Virus record (IMG/VR): IMGVR_UViG_3300042934_000901
Span: 1 to 41,224 of that record
Direction: 5' to 3' (one strand)
Source: a virus
Length of the DNA: 41,224 nucleotides
Below, piece after piece: positions 24,666 through 31,362 of this stretch. The number at the start of each line of letters is the position of its first letter. Position 1 is the stretch's first letter. Both the position numbers and the translations under genes were made by a program. The notes beneath the pieces are model-generated. The model ran no database searches. It saw nothing but the letters and a program-made list of their open reading frames with translations, and was not told the origin of the DNA.

Positions 24666-25508
24666 TCATCTCCTTTGCAATGCGTTGAACCGCTGACCAT
24701 TATTGCCAAAATGCAAACCATTCGCACCTGGCGGTGGCAGTTGCTTCTTCTCTACACCAAAAGTCATGGACGCCACATAGCCAAAAGCATCCATGATATG
24801 GCTGTACTCATTCTTGTCCGGATCTTCCGAATAGCGCCCTGCCACCTCTTTGCGCCGATAACCACCGGTAAAGGCCGCGATAATAAAAGTACAACGCGGG
24901 TCAATCAGCAGCATTGGCTGACCGTCCGGCGTTGTAGTTGTGAGAACATCCCGTATAGCATTGTCCCGCTTTTCAAAGGATACCGGGCCTGGAAGAACTT
25001 TAATGCCGTATTCTTCGCGCAAAATCTGATTTGCTGTCTTCTCATCGGTCTGGGCCCGTTGATTACCTGCCGGATCTCCATAGTCCGTAAACGAATATCC
25101 CGGGAAAAAGGCGCTGCTTTCTGACCTTACCACACGACCATGCGCTTTGATCCCACAGTCCCAGCTTTGCAGCTCCGGATACAGCAGCATAAGCTGTCCT
25201 TTTGCTGTCGGCTGCACACATACTGTCGCAGGCGTCAAGCCATAATCCCAGCCGCGACAGATTGGCCGTCCAGGAATTGGCTGCAGCGGATTCTTTGCCA
25301 CATGATAGTCATACCGGAATTCAGGGTAATAAGCCTTACCGGCAAATACATCAAAGTTAATTTCGTATTCACGCTCCCATGCGGCATGTGTCATACCGGC
25401 TTTATTCTTTGCCTTCCATTCCGGCGAACGCTTGTCGGGATCTGCCGTGTAATGGATTCGCAGGACATGCACGCCTTGGGGCGTTTTGTATTCAGTAATC
25501 CCTTCCAC
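24666..25508 (-). CDS. Large terminase, nuclease part (separate frame)
   Basis: The 280-residue frame starts at GTG 25508 and carries the RNase H-like nuclease of the packaging motor. IHYTADPDKRSPEWK and WEREYEINFDVFAGKAYYPEF are linker motifs. GWDYG (D88), YGDPAG (D145) and HIMDAFGY (D240) give the three acidic metal ligands. The GTG shares its G with the TAG stop of the ATPase part (TAGTG). AAAGGGGG 7 nt upstream could serve as a ribosome binding site. Alternatively this part is reached by a -1 frameshift at the slippery AAAGGGG just upstream. The nuclease cuts concatemers at initiation and headful. Confidence 0.85.
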   Translation of the reverse strand: MEGITEYKTPQGVHVLRIHYTADPDKRSPEWKAKNKAGMTHAAWEREYEINFDVFAGKAYYPEFRYDYHVAKNPLQPIPGRPICRGWDYGLTPATVCVQPTAKGQLMLLYPELQSWDCGIKAHGRVVRSESSAFFPGYSFTDYGDPAGNQRAQTDEKTANQILREEYGIKVLPGPVSFEKRDNAIRDVLTTTTPDGQPMLLIDPRCTFIIAAFTGGYRRKEVAGRYSEDPDKNEYSHIMDAFGYVASMTFGVEKKQLPPPGANGLHFGNNGQRFNALQRR

Positions 25509-26164
25509 TAGATATCCCCCTTTACAATACGGCTAAAGAAACCAGGATTTGCAGAACTGATCAAGCCAACCTTGCCGCCACCTTCAATTGTTGGCTTTAA
25601 GGATGCCCAGGAGTTTTCTGCCTGTTCCCAGAAGGCAACTTCGTCCAGCATGACATAAGTTGCTGTATAACCGCGCATCTGGTCAGCGCCCTGGCCGATG
25701 GCCATAATGTAAGCGCCATTGTCAAACTTAATATAACTATAACCAACACCACTGGGGCCGCTGTTCATCTTCACCGGCCTGGGCCACGGATAACCACAGG
25801 GCAGATGATTGTAGATAAACATCATCCGCTCATCACTCATCAGGAAGGCGCTGTCTTTTTCTTTTTTCGACTGGATGAACACGGATACTCGCGGATGAAA
25901 GATGGCCGCCCAAAGATGCAGGGCTAAAAACAACCAGGATAGCAGCATACGCCGTGTTTTCGGAATTGCAATAATTGACTCTCTCATCCAGACTACACAG
26001 ATATGTGCCAGGTACTCCTTATCAGGAAACCTCTTTGCGCGGCCTTGATCAGCTTCATCCATGGTCCAGCAGCAGTCCTTGATCCATTGCCACGGGTCAC
26101 GGCTCCACCGCTGCCACTCCAGTAGCATTTTAAGTTCCTGCTTCTCTCTTTGCGATAAGCTCAT
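25508..26164 (-). CDS. Large terminase, ATPase part (separate frame)
   Basis: The 218-residue frame holds the packaging ATPase: a divergent Walker A (AIPKTRRM, 66-73; the expected GKS/GKT lysine-serine is replaced by an RRM motif as in other PKxRRM terminases), Walker B VMLDEVAFW (171-179) and coupling motif ISSANPG (202-208). It ends 10 residues after the coupling motif. The normal TerL nuclease domain is absent from this frame and follows in the -1 frame. Together both parts make about 500 residues, the normal TerL size. ATG 26164 has GGAGG upstream and overlaps the small terminase gene by 35 nt. Confidence 0.88.
   Translation of the reverse strand: MSLSQREKQELKMLLEWQRWSRDPWQWIKDCCWTMDEADQGRAKRFPDKEYLAHICVVWMRESIIAIPKTRRMLLSWLFLALHLWAAIFHPRVSVFIQSKKEKDSAFLMSDERMMFIYNHLPCGYPWPRPVKMNSGPSGVGYSYIKFDNGAYIMAIGQGADQMRGYTATYVMLDEVAFWEQAENSWASLKPTIEGGGKVGLISSANPGFFSRIVKGDI
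25517..25523 (-). promoter_or_regulatory. Slippery heptamer A_AAG_GGG at the terminase frame junction
   Basis: In the ATPase frame the codons GTA AAG GGG GAT ATC TAG contain A AAG GGG, which fits X XXY YYZ. A -1 slip reads GGA TAT CTA GTG and enters the nuclease frame without meeting the stop. A small hairpin (5-bp stem, 25471-25484) lies about 33 nt downstream, farther than the usual 5-9 nt. Confidence 0.5.
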
Positions 26165-26699
26165 TGATCCGGTCCTCCACTGCAGTTGGGTCTAAGGTAT
26201 TAACCACTTGAATCGGACCATCACCGGCACCGGTAATTTCCACTTTATCCTTAAACATTCCAACGCTCTTACCCAGCAGCTCCAGCGGCCCCTTTGCGTC
26301 AACCAGCTTAATTTTGGTTGTCGTGCCGTTCTTGGTCTTGGATATGGATATTTCCTGAATGGCCGCTGAGTCATATTCAGATATGTCATCCATATTCTTA
26401 ATCTTGACTTCCCCATCTTTTATATCAACCAAGTTACGGATGTTCGCAAACCCCATACAGGCCAGCCTATCCTGAATACGCTGTACTGAATAATTAAGCC
26501 GACTAGAAAGTTGCGCACGCCTTAACTCAATGAGCTCCTGTATTGCCGGGTTTGCCATAAGTTCAGCGGCGATGACACCAGCTGACCGGGGAGAATACCC
26601 CGCACGAATGGCCGCTGCCGTTTGGTTGTAGTCTACAAAATACTCCTCGACAAAGCGCCGCTGCTTGTCCGTTATCCCCTTCTTCCTCGCTATGTTCAT
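26130..26699 (-). CDS. terS: Small terminase subunit
   Basis: The 189-residue protein begins MNIARKKGITDKQRRFVEEYFVDYNQTAAAIRAGYSPRSAGVIAAELMANP. LT.KQ..FV.EY..D.N.T.AAIRAGYS...A...a..LL..P is the terminase_2 family N-terminal DNA-binding region. A central helical oligomerisation part and a C-terminal segment (GPIQVVNTLDPTAVEDRINELIAKRE) likely contact the large subunit. It selects phage DNA for packaging. An in-frame GTG one codon earlier is equally near the AAGGGGG site; spacing is short for both. It opens the main late block after a small zinc-ribbon gene. Confidence 0.9.
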   Translation of the reverse strand: MNIARKKGITDKQRRFVEEYFVDYNQTAAAIRAGYSPRSAGVIAAELMANPAIQELIELRRAQLSSRLNYSVQRIQDRLACMGFANIRNLVDIKDGEVKIKNMDDISEYDSAAIQEISISKTKNGTTTKIKLVDAKGPLELLGKSVGMFKDKVEITGAGDGPIQVVNTLDPTAVEDRINELIAKREAGT

Positions 26700-26706
26700 C
26701 ACCCCC

Positions 26707-26877
26707 TTAGAAAAGTATCATCTGGCCGCCATCGGCTTCCGTGTCGATCCTGGCCGGGTTCTCTATATTGATTGCGGTTAGCCAGCGTGTACAGTAGGGG
26801 CATTTGATCGTGGAGGAAGGATGAGCCCAGACTACAGAGATTCTGCACGCGGGACAAATGAATTCCGCCAATACCAT
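26707..26877 (-). CDS. Small zinc-ribbon protein upstream of terS
   Basis: The 56-residue protein begins MVLAEFICPACRISVVWAHP and continues TIKCPYCTRWLTAINIEN. Two CxxC knuckles (C8/C11 and C26/C29) form a minimal zinc ribbon. AGGAGG lies 8 nt before the ATG, and the stop sits inside the terS ribosome binding region. Function is unknown; a DNA-contacting packaging accessory or Com-like translational regulator are possibilities. Confidence 0.75.
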   Translation of the reverse strand: MVLAEFICPACRISVVWAHPSSTIKCPYCTRWLTAINIENPARIDTEADGGQMILF

Positions 26878-26912
26878 GAATGCTGCCTCCTGTTAGGTTT
26901 TATTATGGATAA

Positions 26913-26952
26913 GAAAAGACGCACCGACCAGGGACATCCTGGCGGCACGTCT
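26913..26952 (-). terminator. Hairpin before the late operon
   Basis: AGACGTGCCGCCAGG pairs with CCTGGTCGGTGCGTCT across a short loop (26917-26952, minor mismatches), followed on the minus strand by TTTTCTT. It lies upstream of the zinc-ribbon and terS genes and may be an antitermination-controlled terminator at the head of the late operon. Confidence 0.75.
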
Positions 26953-27010
26953 ATAACCAACGCAATGCACTCTATTTTCGTATAACCCAATTCCCTTGAT
27001 AAAAATAAAA

Positions 27011-27040
27011 TAATTCATTAACTAGCCCTAGAATGAATTA
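27011..27040. repeat. Inverted repeat in the early/late boundary
   Basis: TAATTCATT (27011-27019) and AATGAATTA (27032-27040) are perfect 9-bp arms with a 12-nt spacer. The arms are AT-rich, so a protein-binding site is as likely as an RNA hairpin. The 282-base gap 26878-27159 has no gene: it holds two terminator-like hairpins and this repeat, and probably the late promoter, which I cannot place. Confidence 0.5.
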
Positions 27041-27048
27041 TAGCCACT

Positions 27049-27083
27049 AAAAAAGCCACACTGACTGCCTCAGCGTGGCTTTT
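27049..27083 (-). terminator. Early-operon terminator
   Basis: AAAAGCCACGCTGA pairs with TCAGTGTGGCTTTT (27051-27064/27070-27083, one mismatch) and is followed on the minus strand by a T-run. It lies about 75 nt after the last early gene. Confidence 0.85.
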
Positions 27084-27159
27084 GCTGTACTAAACTTTCT
27101 GCACATTATCATAATAACATGGAATATCGTGATTAAAATCGCCTACTAAAATATTTTTT

Positions 27160-27648
27160 TCATAAACAACCTTTTTTTGAAGCAGCCCGAGCCGCTAATA
27201 CAATGAGCTTATTCCACCACTCTTTAATCGTTGTTTCCGCTACCCAATATTTTTCAGGCTTACCACCATAAGCAAGAGCCATTTCTTCAGCGTAACGACG
27301 CTGCACATATACAACCCAGGCTGGCCTGCCCCTCTCATTATTGCCTTCTATATACGCAGCTTCGCGCCGAACCGATAGAAATATTCTCTTTCTTTCACTA
27401 AGACTACTTTCGACTAGCTCCATTAGTTCAAGCCAAGACTCATCTTTGAGCAATCCGGACATTTTTATTATTCTTTGCTCTGTCGGCTTACTAATACCGG
27501 AGCGCCCACCAGCTTTAGGCGCATTAGAGGAATTCAACAACTCCGTCTTATCTATGTAAAACTGTCTTCGCTTATCTGTATAAAATAATAGCCAATCTGA
27601 AGCCAATTCATCATCTTTCTTTAATGCTGCCACTATATTTCCACTCAA
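27160..27648 (-). CDS. Putative late transcription regulator (ArpU/RinA-like position)
   Basis: The 162-residue basic protein is mostly helical. Conserved-looking parts are LSERKRIFLSVRREAAY, GRPAWVVYVQRRYAEEMA and WVAETTIKEWWNKLIVLAARAASKKGCL. It is the last gene of the early operon, separated from terS by terminators: the place where Firmicutes phages keep ArpU, RinA or sigma-like activators of late genes. The sequence itself does not prove the family, and no clear helix-turn-helix can be pointed out. A good ribosome binding site (GGGGAGAAAAG) precedes the ATG. Confidence 0.6.
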   Translation of the reverse strand: MSGNIVAALKKDDELASDWLLFYTDKRRQFYIDKTELLNSSNAPKAGGRSGISKPTEQRIIKMSGLLKDESWLELMELVESSLSERKRIFLSVRREAAYIEGNNERGRPAWVVYVQRRYAEEMALAYGGKPEKYWVAETTIKEWWNKLIVLAARAASKKGCL

Positions 27649-27680
27649 CTTTTCTCCCCTCCTTAAACCCTGATCGCTTT

Positions 27681-27962
27681 TGATACGGATGATACAGGCT
27701 GATACGGGTATGATACGAGTTTTACCAAGTGCCTCGAAGCCTTGATTTCTCTATAGTTACTCTCTGTTTGATACGGATGATACGACTTTTTTTTACTTAC
27801 GCGTGTACGGGGAATAGTATATAAGAATATGGGTTATATGCCCACGCCCGCTCGCGTGAGTTGTCCAAAACCCGTATCAATTGGGCGAGGCCTTGCGGTT
27901 ACTGGCTTTGTAGGCAATATTGCCCGTATCAAAACCCGTATCAAGCCGTATCACCCGTATCA
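27681..27962. other. Iteron cluster, candidate replication origin
   Basis: Eleven copies of a 9-bp word close to TGATACGGN occur. Six are in plus orientation (27681, 27690, 27700, 27711, 27769, 27778) and five inverted (27871, 27923, 27935, 27945, 27954). The two groups face each other across an AT-rich core (about 27787-27860) that includes a T8 tract and TATATAAGAATAT. Four inverted copies encode or follow the C-terminus of the helicase (DTGDTA). Clustered iterons at a replication initiator gene are typical of phage and plasmid origins. The stretch 27649-27940 has no gene besides this. Confidence 0.75.
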
Positions 27963-29530
27963 TTTTTATCTAACATAAGCTCAGCGATGCCCACCCACTT
28001 GCGCACACCATGGGTATCTTCACGGACAGAAGGGAATACGCTCTTCACATGATTATTAAACTTTGTCCGTGATATAGCCCGGTAATTGCCGGAGTGGCAC
28101 CATTTTTCATAGCTCTTATATAACTGATCCTTGCCAATAATAGCGCCAATTTTAAACTCGCAGCAGTCAGCGAAGAACAGGCGCACATTATCATTTTCAT
28201 TTTGATAAATAGCCACTTCTGCTTCTACACTGGCAGGCTTAGAGAACTCCCGTTGACTAAACAAACGCACAAGACCAACAATAGCCTGGTTCAAGAGGCC
28301 AGACAGCTCCTGCTGTGTTGTGATTTTAGACAGGATTGCCGGGTCACGCTTGGGACTGCCTTCCGGAAAGGAATTCGGAAACCGGATTATACACCAGCGC
28401 CGAAAGAAACCATGTGACAAATCCTTCGTAGGCGGCAGCTTGTTCGCTGAAAAGACCATACGGGCATAGTTGATAAATTCAAAAGCCTGCTCCCCTTTGC
28501 GTTCGGCGCTCAGGGCATCACCACTGACTAACGCTTTAAACAGGGCCGTGTCTTCCAGCATCTTAGCTGGAAGGTCACTAAAAATATTAACCAACTTACC
28601 TACCAGATTGGCTGCGCGAAAGCGGTTTTCTGCCAAGTCCTGCAGGGATTCTGCCGAGCAATTTGCCCGGCCAATAAAGGCTTGCAGCAACGCCAGAAAC
28701 TTTGACTTACCATTCGCACCATCACCTAGCATCATGAAAGCTTTTTGAAAGTTAGTGTCTGGAATCAAACAATAACCGAATAGCTCATAGGCCAGCTCCA
28801 GGCAGTCCTCGGGCAGAATATCAGCAAAAAATTGATCAATTGCCGGGCATGTTGCGTCCGGATCATAGTGCACCGGTATGCGTATGCTAGAGAGATAGTT
28901 CGGATCATGGGGCTTCAACTCCGGCGGGTCTGCCATCCAGTCAAGCAGGCCATTTTCAACGTTAATATACCGGGCATCTACGTCCAGCACCGGTTCTGAG
29001 TGCCAAAGGGTAGTTTCAATGTATTTACCGACTTCATTGCCGTGACCATCGCGGTATTCATCCCCCATCAGCTCAACACACCTGCCTTTTATGTATTGGA
29101 ACCCTTTTGGCTTATAGTAACCTTCATCAAAGAAGTACAGCATATTACGGTCATAGACAAAGGTACATTGCTTGTTCATAAGAAATTGAGCCAGGATCGG
29201 CGGCACAAAGTCACCGCTATGGTCAACCCACCGGGGCCGACGAGTTGCCGCTGTCTCCGTTCCTCCAGCCAATTCTTCCTTGATGATCGCTGTACTCACG
29301 CCCAGGGCTTTTGCTACCCGCTTAATAGCTACTTCGCGTTCAAGAGTGGATTTTAACTGCATCAAGACCGGCTTGATTTCCAGATAGTTCTTCAGCTTTT
29401 CATCAGGCTGCAAGCCTTCAAAGACAGTCAACAACGTAAGGTAATCGATAGGAGCCGGAACCGGAGCAGTGTCTTGCTTTTTCCGGGATAATATTTCTTT
29501 TTTCTCTTCTTCTGTCAGGCTTTCAGCCAT
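27941..29530 (-). CDS. P4/D5-type replicative helicase (primase C-terminal family)
   Basis: The 529-residue protein belongs to the phage/plasmid primase P4-family helicase group (superfamily 3 AAA+). The D5_N-like region covers about residues 110-260 (FMNKQCTFVYD..., ENGLLDWM, FFADILPEDCLELAYELFGYCL). Walker A is GDGANGKS near 270, followed by IFSDLP (Walker B-like), the sensor FSANKLPP, and HGFFRRWCIIRFPNSF with the arginine finger. The C-terminus is a winged-helix-like domain (YKSYEKWCHSGNYRAISRTKFNNHV). With the adjacent CHC2 protein it would form a split primase-helicase, loading at the iterons that overlap its own 3' end. It overlaps the upstream gene by 16 nt. Confidence 0.9.
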   Translation of the reverse strand: MAESLTEEEKKEILSRKKQDTAPVPAPIDYLTLLTVFEGLQPDEKLKNYLEIKPVLMQLKSTLEREVAIKRVAKALGVSTAIIKEELAGGTETAATRRPRWVDHSGDFVPPILAQFLMNKQCTFVYDRNMLYFFDEGYYKPKGFQYIKGRCVELMGDEYRDGHGNEVGKYIETTLWHSEPVLDVDARYINVENGLLDWMADPPELKPHDPNYLSSIRIPVHYDPDATCPAIDQFFADILPEDCLELAYELFGYCLIPDTNFQKAFMMLGDGANGKSKFLALLQAFIGRANCSAESLQDLAENRFRAANLVGKLVNIFSDLPAKMLEDTALFKALVSGDALSAERKGEQAFEFINYARMVFSANKLPPTKDLSHGFFRRWCIIRFPNSFPEGSPKRDPAILSKITTQQELSGLLNQAIVGLVRLFSQREFSKPASVEAEVAIYQNENDNVRLFFADCCEFKIGAIIGKDQLYKSYEKWCHSGNYRAISRTKFNNHVKSVFPSVREDTHGVRKWVGIAELMLDKNDTGDTA

Positions 29531-30117
29531 GGAAACACCTTCCTCGCCAAGCGCCAGGCCCGAAGTTTTTCGTCAGGTTCACGGGCATCGGCTATTTCAT
29601 CCAATATATAGTCAATCATAGATCGTTCGTGGACCAGATCAGGGTTATCGTCGTAGTCAAACCAGGTCTGCAGCACTGCACTGCAGGTTTTTTGACGGAC
29701 AACCAGCGCTTGAAAGATCCGGTCATAGTCAGCAGCAAATTCCACTTCCAATACATACTGCTCCCGGGCCTTGGTTCGCGCCTGCCGAACAACCGGATCA
29801 GCCTGTACACTGCCCAGGCCAAAATCTTTAGCCAGGGCAGTTACAGCTGCCTTAAAGTCAACGCCCAGGGCTTCCATTGCCAGGTCTATGACCGTTCCTC
29901 CCCGCTGGCAGCCGTAGCAATACCAATTGCCTTTATCCAAATACAGAGTAAAGCTTGGTATACTATCCCGGCCATGCCAAGGACATTGGGATACGGCTTT
30001 CTTGCCGTGGATTTGCAGATTACCGCCGATATATTGGTCATATGCTTGCCGGATTGGTATGCGCTTGATTTGCTCCACCAGTTCATAATAATCTTCTTTT
30101 GCAGTAAATCGACGCAT
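29515..30117 (-). CDS. CHC2 zinc-finger primase-like protein
   Basis: The 200-residue protein has a DnaG-type CHC2 zinc domain: C45, H48, C67 and C70 in CPWHGRDSIPSFTLYLDKGN followed by WYCYGCQRGGTVIDLAM. Only this domain and a helical C-terminal half are present; the Toprim catalytic domain is missing, so it may be a template-recognition partner of the helicase rather than a full primase. ATG 30117 is favoured by AAAAGGTG 6-8 nt upstream, over an in-frame GTG within that site. It lies between SSB and helicase genes in a replication operon. Confidence 0.87.
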   Translation of the reverse strand: MRRFTAKEDYYELVEQIKRIPIRQAYDQYIGGNLQIHGKKAVSQCPWHGRDSIPSFTLYLDKGNWYCYGCQRGGTVIDLAMEALGVDFKAAVTALAKDFGLGSVQADPVVRQARTKAREQYVLEVEFAADYDRIFQALVVRQKTCSAVLQTWFDYDDNPDLVHERSMIDYILDEIADAREPDEKLRAWRLARKVFPWLKA

Positions 30118-30133
30118 AGGCTGCACCTTTTAT

Positions 30134-30538
30134 CTAAAACGGGATTTCTTCGTCAGTTACATCGCGGCCAAATTGGCCAAAGTCCACCGGTGACTGCTGG
30201 CTGGATTGATCATGCTTTTTCTCATGCAGCAGACTTTTGGCGATAAAATCAGCAACCAGTTCCGTAACACGCCTTTTCTGTCCGTCTGCAGCATCATAAG
30301 AACGCACGCGCATCTTTCCGGAAGCAAATATTTTATACCCTTTCGCCAATGTATTACCACACTCTTCGGCAAGGCTACCCCAAACAACAACCGGTATAAA
30401 GTCCGCAGGGTTTTGTTCCCCCTCTTTGGGTTGCCCACGGTTTACTGCGAGCGAGAAGGTTGTCACGGCCCTGCCGGTTTTTGTGTAACGCACTTCCGGA
30501 TCTTGGGCTAGGCGGCCAATGTAGGCAGCGTAATTCAT
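30134..30538 (-). CDS. ssb: Single-stranded DNA-binding protein
   Basis: The 134-residue protein is a bacterial-type SSB. The OB fold covers residues 1-105 with typical motifs YIGRLAQDPEVRYTKTGRAV, TFSLAVNR, FIPVVVWG, LAEECGNTLAKGYKIFASGKMRVRSY. A short Gln/Ser linker leads to the acidic tip DEEIPF used for binding replication partners. It coats single-stranded phage DNA during replication. The ATG overlaps the preceding gene's stop by 4 nt. Confidence 0.96.
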   Translation of the reverse strand: MNYAAYIGRLAQDPEVRYTKTGRAVTTFSLAVNRGQPKEGEQNPADFIPVVVWGSLAEECGNTLAKGYKIFASGKMRVRSYDAADGQKRRVTELVADFIAKSLLHEKKHDQSSQQSPVDFGQFGRDVTDEEIPF

Positions 30539-30831
30539 TTAGCATCCTCCTTTTGTGTCGGACAATAATATTGGAGAACACATCCGTGATAATTGGTTTT
30601 TAGAATCTCCCAGCAACCGAGGGAGTGGTATACTCCCTTGCATCCGGTATGTGGCAGGACTTCTTTAATGCCTTGCGAAACCAGACGACCAATTCGAATG
30701 AGTTCCTGCTCACTAACATTAATCGTTATTCTCCCGCCAACCCTTCCACATTCTTCGCAGGGATGTGATATATGTGATAGGCACCCCACATGGTTGCAAG
30801 GTCCTCCACTCCTCAATACTTTAGCGTCCAT
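30535..30831 (-). CDS. Cysteine-rich hypothetical protein
   Basis: The 98-residue protein has nine cysteines arranged as CNHVGC, CEEC, C in GCKG, C in GCWE, then C in GCVL and YYC, suggesting one or two metal-binding knuckles. A short helical region SEQELIRIGRLVSQGIKEVL lies in the middle. It is coupled to ssb by a 4-nt overlap, hinting at a replication role, but no family is recognised. AAGGAG lies 11 nt upstream of ATG. Confidence 0.65.
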   Translation of the reverse strand: MDAKVLRSGGPCNHVGCLSHISHPCEECGRVGGRITINVSEQELIRIGRLVSQGIKEVLPHTGCKGVYHSLGCWEILKTNYHGCVLQYYCPTQKEDAK

Positions 30832-31030
30832 TAGTAACGCACTCCTTTCCCCCTAATACGACCTTCCGATATGAACAAAATATATACTCAACAGCAGCTC
30901 CATCGGCTAAAACTTGAATGGTTTTATTTGCACAGTACGAACACTCGGCGCATTTTTCTACAGGATGGTAATTACCACTCATCGGGCAAAGAATTGATTT
31001 TACAGCCTTCAAAATTTCAACGTCACTCAA
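30821..31030 (-). CDS. Small cysteine-rich protein
   Basis: The 69-residue protein begins MSDVEILKAVKSILCPMSGNYHPVEKCAECSYCANK. C15, C27, C30 and C33 with H22 could bind zinc. The start is TTG 31030, 7 nt after GGGAGGG. It overlaps both neighbours by 8-11 nt, consistent with a tightly packed early operon. Function is unknown. Confidence 0.65.
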   Translation of the reverse strand: MSDVEILKAVKSILCPMSGNYHPVEKCAECSYCANKTIQVLADGAAVEYIFCSYRKVVLGGKECVTNGR

Positions 31031-31205
31031 CTACCGTCCCTCCCTGAATACCATACTTAATCCGTTCTGCCGGAGTAGCTATGCGTACTATACAAGGAAA
31101 AAGAATTTCTGATTCGCCGCGCATGGCTTCTATATCTGCACTTTTCAAGACTCTGCGAAAATTTCTACTCTGATTCATGATTTTAACGATCGGCGTGAGC
31201 TTCAC
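31023..31205 (-). CDS. Small hypothetical protein
   Basis: The 60-residue basic protein starts MKLTPIVKIMNQSRNFRRVLKSADIEA at a GTG that overlaps the stop of the upstream small membrane gene (GTGA). GGTGGGAGGATG upstream supplies a ribosome binding site. No motif is recognised. Confidence 0.6.
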   Translation of the reverse strand: MKLTPIVKIMNQSRNFRRVLKSADIEAMRGESEILFPCIVRIATPAERIKYGIQGGTVVE

Positions 31206-31318
31206 TGTCCATCATCCTCCCACCTTCTACGGTTTGCACCAATAAACACGGCCATAATTAGAGCACCAAAACTTCCGGCCAGCATGGCCACTACAATGAT
31301 CCAAATCCAGTGAACCAT
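31202..31318 (-). CDS. DUF3789-like single-helix membrane peptide
   Basis: The 38-residue protein begins MVHWIWIIVVAMLAGSFGAL and ends in a basic/acidic tail (NRRRWEDDGQ). One membrane helix spans about 4-27. It resembles the very short DUF3789 phage and element proteins of Firmicutes, of unknown function. GGAGGGAG lies just upstream of the ATG, and the stop overlaps the next start. Confidence 0.7.
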   Translation of the reverse strand: MVHWIWIIVVAMLAGSFGALIMAVFIGANRRRWEDDGQ

Positions 31319-31335
31319 AGCACTCCCTCCTGCCG

Positions 31336-31361
31336 CCATATTCCCAATAGCGGGAATATGG
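31336..31361. repeat. 10-bp inverted repeat after the DUF3102 gene
   Basis: CCATATTCCC and GGGAATATGG form perfect arms with a 6-nt loop, next to the DUF3102 stop codon. There is no U-run on either strand. It may be an RNA processing or stability hairpin, or a protein site. Confidence 0.6.
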
Positions 31362-31362
31362 T

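Noticed and set aside
24666-26164. Group I intron or intein splitting terL
   Set aside because: The two frames overlap by one base with no intervening DNA and no intein splice motifs.
27681-27962. CRISPR array
   Set aside because: The repeats are 9 bp, occur in both orientations and lack regular spacers; they fit iterons.
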